Positions 58,787 to 64,000 of a DNA stretch of 64,000 nucleotides are shown here, piece after piece; within the stretch, counting starts at the first letter, position 1; every line of letters begins with the position of its first letter. The position numbers were made by a program, and so were the translations under genes. The stretch lies in the NCBI RefSeq assembly GCF_001484605.1, contig NZ_CP013747.1, forward strand, positions 1,860,001-1,924,000, written 5' to 3'. This DNA comes from Pseudarthrobacter sulfonivorans (GTDB taxonomy: Bacteria; Actinomycetota; Actinomycetes; Actinomycetales; Micrococcaceae). The notes under the pieces were generated by a model that made no database searches, had not been told where the DNA came from, and worked only from the letters and a program-made list of their open reading frames with translations.

Positions 58787-60403
58787 TCAGGAATCCTGTT
58801 TCGGCTCGGGGAGACCACAGAGGGAGCGTGCGTAGGTTGCCAGTCGGGACGCTCGAGCCTTGCGGAACGTGTCGAAGTCAGACGCAAAATCCTCGTCCTC
58901 AAGAAATGCCGAGGTCAGAATTTCTCCCAGAATCTCTTCGTCGTCCGGCATGAGCTGCCTGTATACGTCAGGCGCCTTGCGACGAATCTTGTTGTTGTCG
59001 TCGCGCGACAGGAAACAGAAGTTCGCAAAGCTGTTTATTTCGTATGCACTAACATCAAGGTCCTCCAGGTGCGCCTTAGGGAAAATGTGGTGAAATTCGC
59101 TTTTGTTGTAGGCCTGCAGAACGGCTTTGAGGTCTACCTTGTTGCCCGACAAGAAGCTGCGGGGGTTTTGACTAGCGAGCATATTCACAAAGGTTGCCGT
59201 TCTCGCAGAATTCATCCTGAAATTACTGGTGAGAAAAAAGTCGTCAGACACTGAAACCGAGAATTTAGCAATGTCGGCAGAACCGTCGTCGCGTAGTGCT
59301 GCCATTTCGATAATATCGGCTTTGGCTGCTCGAATTGTTTGTCCGCTATAGCGTTCAGAAAAACAAGCCCTCCAGAACCACTTCTTCAATTGCGCAGTCT
59401 GGGCCGAAGTGTGGCGGGGTAGCTGTCCCGAGTCAACCGCAAAGAAAACTGCAAGAGGAACAAGCATCAACGGGTAGGGAAGGGTCTTCACAGTCTCGAC
59501 GTTGAGCTGCTTACTTAGGAACTCAACTGCTCCCTTTATCCCGTTGACCACACGGTCGTAGGCCGCCCGTATTTCGTCGCCATCGGCACTCATCAGTGCC
59601 TCCACCGTCGGGTCGCCCTTCAAGACGGCAGCGCATGCGCGCAGTACTAGATCCCCGCCGGTAACTGCATCGCCGAAGGCGAACAGTTCTAGTTCATCCT
59701 CCAGGTCCAAGAATTTCTGACGAAGGTCGAAGTCTTCACTCCACGTCCATGCCGACAGTAGCTCCAGGGGGCTCAGCTCGACTCCGAGTCGGTTTATTCG
59801 TTCGAACACGATGGCGACAGTCGCCCTATCCTCCGTCTCGATCGCTTGAACGGGAATCATTGCCTCTTTGAAGCGGCTGTGTAGGTCATCAAGCAGATTG
59901 AGCTTGTCCTCATCGGAGCTGAAAGGGTCCGTTGCCCGCCGGTATGCTGCCGAATCAAAAAGTGCCTTTAGTGGAAAATGAGCTTGTGGATCGACTTCGC
60001 TTTCAGCGAGTGCGAGGAATTGTGATTGCTGCGCACTAGCCTCGGCCGTGAGGTCAAAATAAACATCTGGATATTCGTCGCCTGCAGGCCTGGTGAGTTC
60101 GGTTTGAAAGGTCATAAATAATGATGTGACACGCTGTTGTCCATCGAGGACATATGTAACAGGATTAGTGCCCTCCGGCTCGGGCAGGGCATATGGTCCA
60201 ATTTGCCGATCGGCGTCCAACTGCTGTTGGGTCGTCCAGAAAAGCATTGAACCATAGGGATATCCTTTGTAAATTGAATCCATAAAATGAGCAATTCGTT
60301 CTGAATCCCACACAAATGCACGCTGAAACGCTGGAATTCTAATCTGTCCGCTGTGCACGTGAGCGAGAAGCGTTCTGATGGGCATGCTCTTAAGTTCGGC
60401 CAC
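58787..60403 (-). CDS. DUF262/HNH (GmrSD/SspE-like) probable defence nuclease
   Basis: A 538-aa protein. The DUF262 domain has IRIPAFQRAFVWD (residues 21-33) and the ParB-like nucleotide motif DGQQR (87-91). The C-terminal DUF1524/HNH-like nuclease has EFHHIFPKAHLED near residue 436 and then SFANFCFLSRDDNNKIRRKAPDVY. GmrSD-type IV restriction enzymes and SspE share this two-part design and act against phage DNA using nucleotide hydrolysis. The GTG at 60403 has GGAGG 4 nt upstream. It is the only large cargo gene of the element. The defence role is inferred from the family. Confidence 0.85.
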   Translation of the reverse strand: MAELKSMPIRTLLAHVHSGQIRIPAFQRAFVWDSERIAHFMDSIYKGYPYGSMLFWTTQQQLDADRQIGPYALPEPEGTNPVTYVLDGQQRVTSLFMTFQTELTRPAGDEYPDVYFDLTAEASAQQSQFLALAESEVDPQAHFPLKALFDSAAYRRATDPFSSDEDKLNLLDDLHSRFKEAMIPVQAIETEDRATVAIVFERINRLGVELSPLELLSAWTWSEDFDLRQKFLDLEDELELFAFGDAVTGGDLVLRACAAVLKGDPTVEALMSADGDEIRAAYDRVVNGIKGAVEFLSKQLNVETVKTLPYPLMLVPLAVFFAVDSGQLPRHTSAQTAQLKKWFWRACFSERYSGQTIRAAKADIIEMAALRDDGSADIAKFSVSVSDDFFLTSNFRMNSARTATFVNMLASQNPRSFLSGNKVDLKAVLQAYNKSEFHHIFPKAHLEDLDVSAYEINSFANFCFLSRDDNNKIRRKAPDVYRQLMPDDEEILGEILTSAFLEDEDFASDFDTFRKARASRLATYARSLCGLPEPKQDS

Positions 60404-60454
60404 AAATCCTCCATAAATTGATAGCTACCATGAGGATAAGGTGTGAGACGCAGT

Positions 60455-60471
60455 CCGCGCCGAAGGCGCGG
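60455..60471. terminator. short GC hairpin upstream of the DUF262 gene
   Basis: CCGCGCC-GAA-GGCGCGG is a perfect 7-bp stem with a GAA loop in the 140-bp gap between the 80-aa membrane protein and DUF262. On the plus strand it is followed by CTTTACTT. It could terminate plus-strand read-through or tune expression of DUF262 from the upstream gene. Confidence 0.5.
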
Positions 60472-60543
60472 CTTTACTTGAAATAGCAACATAACTCGGA
60501 GTGATTGGATCTGGCGCTGAACCACCAGCCGTGGTGCTGCGAG

Positions 60544-60786
60544 CTAGCCCAGACGCGAAACCCACCCAATAAACCCACCCAGGATCGCTACGACTCCAGC
60601 GGCCAGGAAGATTTTCGCGTAGAGACGGATTCGGCGACGCTTCTTCGTTCTGTATGTAGCCATATCTTCAGTCCGCAGAAATAGATTCCAGTTCGTCGCC
60701 CAACTGGACAGGGGGCCGGACATGGCCAAAGCAAACATGCCCATAAGCACCAAAAGTGAACCCGCCAACAGCGCTTGGCCAGCCAT
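60544..60786 (-). CDS. small two-helix membrane protein
   Basis: An 80-aa protein with two hydrophobic helices (about residues 3-23 and 56-76) joined by a basic loop (TYRTKKRRRIRLYAK). No family is recognised. AGGGGGG lies 6-7 nt before the ATG. It lies 140 nt upstream of the DUF262 gene on the same strand, within the element. It could be a partner of the defence protein, a membrane effector, or an unrelated passenger; the sequence does not decide. Confidence 0.7.
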   Translation of the reverse strand: MAGQALLAGSLLVLMGMFALAMSGPLSSWATNWNLFLRTEDMATYRTKKRRRIRLYAKIFLAAGVVAILGGFIGWVSRLG

Positions 60787-61170
60787 GTATGCCCCCCTAA
60801 AGCCACGAATTGGTACTTGCCACGTTAGCGGGCAGACGGTGGCAAGGGACGCAGCGCCCGCAGGACGCTCCGCGTCCGAGGACGAACGGTCGCGCGGCAG
60901 CTAGTGACAGCCATGTAATTCATATGGCAAGATGGGCGCATTGCAGCCGGCAGAACCAACTCAGGGCCGGAATAGATACTTAGCAGGTGGCCTTCCTGAG
61001 GGGTCGAGCAGCGTGGTAGGCCCGCGTCCAGAGAATGCTCACGGTTAAACGACAGAGTTGGGCCCACCGGAGCGAGACCGGATGCTGAGGCCCCTGTCAT
61101 ATCAATTGCTGCTTTTCCTTTTGTCAGTGGACCTTGGCGATTCCTGTCGGTTTCGTTCTCTTGGGGTCCC
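60787..61170. other. 384-bp gap between divergent element genes, candidate replication origin
   Basis: No convincing gene lies here; a minus-strand open frame at 60825-61211 has no coding-like features. A hairpin GGACGC-TCC-GCGTCC is at 60863-60877. As the region directly upstream of an HUH replication gene, it is the best place for a double-strand origin, but no nick site can be named. It must also hold the promoters of the two divergent units. Confidence 0.4.
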
Positions 61171-61947
61171 ATGTCCACGTCTGCTGTCAACAGGTCACTT
61201 GGGCGGCTCATCGCTGCCGATGCCGGCTGGTTTTTCTCGCTCTATCTGGACGCCGGCGAGGGCGGCGGCGGGTTCCGCTCGTCGTACAAGCCCAACCGTG
61301 CGTTTGTCGCCAAAGGCTCGGCCGCCGATCCTCAACGCGCTGCTGCCGAAGCCGGGAGGCGCGCGAGGTCCAAGCTGCGCCGCTACTGTGCCGCGAACAG
61401 GCTGAACCGTCTCGGAACGCTGACCTATGCCGAGTCCTGCCATGACCCGCAGGAACTACGCTCCCATCTCGGCGCTTTTTTCCGGGATCTCAGGGCGGGC
61501 TTAGGCGGTGCCCCATTGCCGTATGCCTGGGTTCCGGAGTGGCACAAAACGGACCACGGACTGCACGCTCACTTCGCGGTCGGACGTTACATCAAGCAGC
61601 GTCTCATCAAAGAGGCTTGGGGCCGCGGGCACGTCCATATCAAGCTGCTGGGTGACTTACCTGTCGGGTCGGGGGCGTTGTTCGAGGCACGCACGGCAGC
61701 CGGGTATCTGTCAAAGTACGTCTCGAAGACTTTCACGGACCCAGGGTCCCAAGTATTGGGGCTTCACCGCTACGACGTCGCTCAGGGCTTCCAGCCGATC
61801 AAGCTCGCGCTCAGCGGTCACTCCCCCGGTGATGTTCTGGCGCAGGCCTCCGACTACTTGAACGGGCCTCCGGTGACCCAGTGGTCGTCCGCTTCCGTGG
61901 AGGACTGGGCTGGTGCTCCCGCAATCTGGGCGCAGTGGGGTGCATGA
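61171..61947 (+). CDS. rep: HUH-type rolling-circle replication protein (ORF2/G2P-like)
   Basis: A 258-aa Rep. The HUH metal motif lies in DHGLHAHFAVG (His132 and His134 approximately), preceded by the LTYAESCHD motif I and the APLPYAWVPEWHKT stretch seen in replication-associated ORF2/G2P-like proteins. The catalytic Tyr region is GYLSKYVSKTF near residues 178-186. Such enzymes nick one DNA strand and start rolling-circle replication. It has no helicase domain, as in small plasmids and phage-like elements. The ATG follows TTGGGG. It overlaps the next gene by 4 nt. Confidence 0.82.
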   Translation: MSTSAVNRSLGRLIAADAGWFFSLYLDAGEGGGGFRSSYKPNRAFVAKGSAADPQRAAAEAGRRARSKLRRYCAANRLNRLGTLTYAESCHDPQELRSHLGAFFRDLRAGLGGAPLPYAWVPEWHKTDHGLHAHFAVGRYIKQRLIKEAWGRGHVHIKLLGDLPVGSGALFEARTAAGYLSKYVSKTFTDPGSQVLGLHRYDVAQGFQPIKLALSGHSPGDVLAQASDYLNGPPVTQWSSASVEDWAGAPAIWAQWGA

Positions 61948-62117
61948 TGCTGGATCAACGGGTGCTTGCTGCATGGGTGGAGGCCAGTTGTGGTGCCCAG
62001 GGCGTTCCGGTCCGTGTGACCGATCCCGGTGTTCTTGCCCGGGTTGGCGTGCTCATGGGTGCCGCGCCCGGAACGGACGGACGCGGCAGCGGCCGGAGTA
62101 CCGCCGCGGCGTCATAG
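61944..62117 (+). CDS. 57-aa protein coupled to Rep
   Basis: Starts at an ATG overlapping the Rep stop (ATGA, 61944-61947) and encodes 57 residues with one helix (LDQRVLAAWVEASCG) and a Gly/Ser/Ala-rich tail. Its end overlaps the recombinase gene end by 6 nt in convergent orientation. The coupling to Rep suggests it is real and may help replication or act as an excision or copy-control factor, but there is no recognised domain. Confidence 0.5.
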   Translation: MMLDQRVLAAWVEASCGAQGVPVRVTDPGVLARVGVLMGAAPGTDGRGSGRSTAAAS

Positions 62118-63512
62118 CTGCCAAACGGGCTGAATCCGTGCCGGGTCCAGCGATCGCGCTCCCGGTGTCCCCGGCAGAATGGTCGCGTAGTCCAGGACCG
62201 CCTTGATGATCGCAGCCTGCCTGTCCAGGTTCAGCGTCTTCCAGGTGTCCTTCAATTGCCCGCCGGTGCCCACGAGTCCGTCCAGGGCTGTAGAGTTCGA
62301 CGCCATTGCCATCTGTCGCTCCGTGGCCTTTATCCTTGCCTCAATGGGGCCGCGGGCCGCTTTCCACTCCGCGGACGAAATTACCTTGTCTGCCCACAGT
62401 TCGGACAGTTCTTTCATCTGGCTCCGGTCTGCCTCCAACTCCGTCAGCAGGCTGCTTTGCCGCTGATCCGCCGCCCGGCGCCCTGTGAGAGCATCCGACA
62501 TCTCCGTGGTGTCCAGTCGCATGAGCACCGCAGCGGCGAGAAACTCTTCCAGCGGAGGGGCCACGACCGTGATGCCTCCGCAGCCGCCATGGTCTGGCCC
62601 GGAAAGGCAGACGTATCGGCGGGTGTTCACTCGGACGGCGGAGAACAGCTTGTTTCCGCATTTGCCGCACCGCAAAAGGCCGGACAGCACGTACCGCCTC
62701 GGCGCGCGGGTATTGGTCCGTTTCTTGGTTTCGAAGTGGCCAAGTATCTGCTGCCGCTGCTCCGGTGTGATGATCCCGGACCATTGAGCATCCGCCACCA
62801 CAACGCCTTTGTGCTCGCGCAGCCCTGCGATGCGGGCTGATTTCAGGAGGGTGTTTAGGGTCATGGTCTGCCAGGGGCCGCCCGCCGTGGTCTGCACGCC
62901 TTCGCTATTGAGCCAGACACAGATGGACCGCGAGGATTCCCCGGCCAGGAATCGGGCCACGGCCTGACGCAAAATCTCAGCCTCGGCCTCGTTTACAGTC
63001 ATGCGGTCCTGCTCGTATCCAAAGGGGCGGTGGTGGCCCCCGTTAGGTAGTCCCTGCTCGGCCGTCTGCCGGGCCTTGCGCTGAAGACGCTGCGACTTCC
63101 GCCCGGACTCCTTGGATGCGATGGCTGCCAAAATGCGGGCCATAAACAGCCCGTCATCGTTACCGAGATCAATGTCGGCCGTTACCGACTTCACCTGCGT
63201 CACCCCGGCCTGCTCGCACAATCGGGTGAACTGTTCCAACTCCATCGGCTGCCGGGTCAGCCTATCCATGTTGTAAACAATTACTGCGTCGCGGTAGCCT
63301 CCGGCCAAATCGTCAAGCATCCGCTGGTACTGGGGTCTAGGCTTCCCCTTGTAGGCGCTGATGTCGTTGTCGACGTACTCCTCGCCCACCGTCCAGCCGT
63401 GATCGGCGGCGAGCTTGTGGCAGTCTTCCAGCTGGCGTGTCACGCCCAACGCCTCGCCAGATTGATCAGAGGAGATGCGGGCGTAGATCGCGGCGGAGCG
63501 GGGTTGCTTCAT
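62112..63512 (-). CDS. int: large serine recombinase (integrase)
   Basis: A 466-aa serine integrase. The resolvase domain (1-145) has the catalytic Ser14 in IYARISS, VDNDISAYKGKPRPQYQRML and VYNMDRLTRQP, and helix E ARILAAIASKESGRKSQRLQRKAR. The recombinase domain (about 160-265, GHHRPFGYEQDRMTVNEAEAEILRQAVARFL) is followed by a zinc ribbon (LRCGKCGNKLF, CGGITVV) and a coiled-coil. The start ATG is 24 bp from the right attachment core. TAGTCT ends 6 nt before the ATG, and this -10-like box lies inside the attP arm. It should catalyse integration alone; excision usually needs a directionality factor. Confidence 0.94.
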   Translation of the reverse strand: MKQPRSAAIYARISSDQSGEALGVTRQLEDCHKLAADHGWTVGEEYVDNDISAYKGKPRPQYQRMLDDLAGGYRDAVIVYNMDRLTRQPMELEQFTRLCEQAGVTQVKSVTADIDLGNDDGLFMARILAAIASKESGRKSQRLQRKARQTAEQGLPNGGHHRPFGYEQDRMTVNEAEAEILRQAVARFLAGESSRSICVWLNSEGVQTTAGGPWQTMTLNTLLKSARIAGLREHKGVVVADAQWSGIITPEQRQQILGHFETKKRTNTRAPRRYVLSGLLRCGKCGNKLFSAVRVNTRRYVCLSGPDHGGCGGITVVAPPLEEFLAAAVLMRLDTTEMSDALTGRRAADQRQSSLLTELEADRSQMKELSELWADKVISSAEWKAARGPIEARIKATERQMAMASNSTALDGLVGTGGQLKDTWKTLNLDRQAAIIKAVLDYATILPGTPGARSLDPARIQPVWQL

Positions 63513-63518
63513 GGGGTC

Positions 63519-63542
63519 AGACTAACAAATGGTCAGCAACGG
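63519..63542. repeat. right attachment site (attR) core and attP arm
   Basis: The core GCAACGG is at 63536-63542. To its left on the element side is AGACTAACAA (63519-63528), the inverse, with one mismatch, of TTGTTAATCT at 58760-58769 beside the left core. Joining the ends recreates an attP with 10-bp arms and a 20-nt centre whose midpoint is the AA of GCAACGG. Confidence 0.8.
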
Positions 63543-63711
63543 AGCCCTCCTCTGCTCCCATCACCACCACCTCATCCACAAAGAACAATGGACCATCCAC
63601 ACCCGCAACGGCGTCCCCTGGTTCACACCCCCACGCCACATCGACCCCACCCAAAAAACCCAACAAAACCACTACTTCAAACCACCACCCCCACCACCCA
63701 AACGCGAATAA
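63532..63711 (+). pseudogene. 3' part of the split DUF222/HNH nuclease gene
   Basis: Continues the nuclease after the element: V-S-NGALLCSHHHHLIHKEQ, then WTIHTRNGVPWFTPPRHIDPTQK, ending in TAA at 63709-63711. It carries the Asn and the HH...H cluster that complete the HNH metal site begun at 58640-58720. The reading phase matches that of the 5' part exactly across the GCAACGG core. By itself it has no ribosome-binding site or start of its own. Confidence 0.9.
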
Positions 63712-63780
63712 ACGCTGCAGCAACGCGAATAGACACTGCCACAGCGCGATAAGGCAGCCACAACGCGAATGGGCAGCCAC
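63701..63780. repeat. degenerate 19-21-bp tandem repeats after the nuclease gene
   Basis: Four successive units starting AACGCGAAT or AGCGCGAT lie at 63701-63721, 63722-63742, 63743-63761 and 63762-63780, each ending in a GCAGC/GCCAC-like tail. The first overlaps the last codons and stop of the nuclease gene. They sit between convergent genes. Confidence 0.7.
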
Positions 63781-63815
63781 CCCCGCAGGAAGAGGTACCT
63801 GCCGGCGCACCCTTA

Positions 63816-64000
63816 CTAAGGCCGGGCGCGTCCGACTACAACGGTGCCGTCCAGTTCTTCCGAGCGGACCGTCCTCACCGCGAAGCCCGCATGCGCCAGG
63901 ATCGACGACGTCCCTCCGGCCTGCCGCTCGCTGGTTTCGATGATGAGATGCCCGCCCGGCCGCAGCCATTCGCTGGCCTCCGCAGCGACGCGGCGGTGGA
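63816..64000 (-). CDS. PrmC/HemK-like protein glutamine methyltransferase, C-terminal part
   Basis: The minus-strand frame is open from the window edge to a TAG at 63816-63818. The visible 60 residues (AAEASEWLRPGGHLIIETSERQAGGTSSILAHAGFAVRTVRSEELDGTVVVGRAR) match the C-terminal end of SAM-dependent N5-glutamine methyltransferases (LRPGG...IE.SE.Q, then VVGR). The catalytic NPPY motif would lie outside the window, so the assignment rests on the tail only. It is convergent with the nuclease remnant. Confidence 0.6.
   Translation of the reverse strand, partial: HRRVAAEASEWLRPGGHLIIETSERQAGGTSSILAHAGFAVRTVRSEELDGTVVVGRARP

Larger units (their letters stand above)
58747..63542. mobile_element. 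4.8-kb serine-recombinase integrative element with HUH Rep and DUF262 defence-like cargo
   Basis: Bounded by the GCAACGG direct repeat (58747-58753 and 63536-63542), 4,789 bp apart. Removing one repeat unit plus the interior joins the two parts of the HNH nuclease in frame (1,803 bp, 600 aa). Genes: DUF262-HNH protein and an 80-aa membrane protein (minus), HUH replication protein and a coupled 57-aa protein (plus), and a large serine recombinase (minus) 24 bp from the right end. There are no conjugation, capsid or transposase genes. The cargo part (58787-60800) is visibly less GC-rich than the host DNA, a sign of transfer. Confidence 0.9.

Noticed and set aside
60825..61211. A 128-aa minus-strand open frame in the element between the membrane protein and rep
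   Set aside because: No Shine-Dalgarno, non-coding-like composition, overlaps the rep start; treated as a control/origin region.
1..64000. CRISPR arrays, tRNA or rRNA genes, IS elements
   Set aside because: No evenly spaced repeats with unique spacers, no cloverleaf or rRNA-like stretches and no transposase motifs were seen; the only recombinase is the serine integrase.

Overview
The window is very GC-rich and densely coded. Its gene content (LacI, DeoR and GntR controlled sugar operons, an ECF42 sigma factor with its DGPF partner, Ku/LigD end joining, a DtxR-type iron box, a DUF222/13E12 HNH nuclease gene) and its promoter style fit an actinobacterium of the Micrococcaceae, most likely Arthrobacter or Pseudarthrobacter. 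That assignment is inferred from gene families and not from a marker gene. I found no rRNA, tRNA, CRISPR array or transposase.

Layout. 1-5.9 kb: the end of a TetR regulator, small unknown proteins, an AzlCD/DoxX membrane operon, a glycerophosphodiesterase and a divergent DUF445 protein. 5.9-8.9 kb: a 5-oxoprolinase A subunit overlapping an EcsC-like gene, and an MFS exporter. 9-12.7 kb: a GH65 disaccharide phosphorylase with a beta-phosphoglucomutase, behind a long leader with a perfect LacI-type operator. 12.7-15.7 kb: an esterase and a divergent MarR/flavin monooxygenase pair. 15.8-20.1 kb: a fructose PTS operon (DeoR regulator, fruK, fruA, HPr). 20-26.3 kb: an SRPBCC/methyltransferase pair and divergent Ku and LigD. 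26.7-32.7 kb: an MHS transporter, a FUSC protein, a short-chain dehydrogenase, a VOC protein and the DGPF-ECF42 pair with a matching promoter. 32.7-38.5 kb: a complete four-gene desferrioxamine-type siderophore operon with translational coupling and an iron box. 38.6-40.9 kb: acetyl/acyltransferases and DUF1304. 40.9-46.6 kb: a four-carbon acid-sugar operon (DUF1537 kinase, dehydrogenase, GntP permease, class II aldolase) divergent from its GntR/FadR regulator, with two dyad operators. 46.7-57 kb: dodecin, three aldo/keto reductases, a DUF2975/Xre pair, a secreted PL11 rhamnogalacturonan lyase and small envelope or stress proteins.

The most interesting region is 58.7-63.5 kb. A compact element of about 4.8 kb is inserted in frame into the HNH motif of a DUF222 nuclease gene (57120-58753 continued at 63543-63711). 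It carries a large serine recombinase at its right edge, an HUH-type replication protein with a coupled 57-aa protein, an 80-aa membrane protein, and a GmrSD/SspE-like DUF262-HNH protein as probable anti-phage cargo. The target sequence GCAACGG is repeated at both ends, and excision would exactly restore a 600-aa nuclease. The reconstructed attP has an inverted repeat centred on the AA of that core. It would also assemble a promoter for the recombinase that is split by integration. This looks like a minimal self-replicating integrative defence element without conjugation genes.

Two window-wide patterns also stand out. Eight genes, including the recombinase, have a TANNNT box ending exactly 6 nt before the ATG, the signature of leaderless transcription. 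There are also four large intergenic palindromes, mostly between convergent genes; three of them share a GGNCACTTNANGCCC core.
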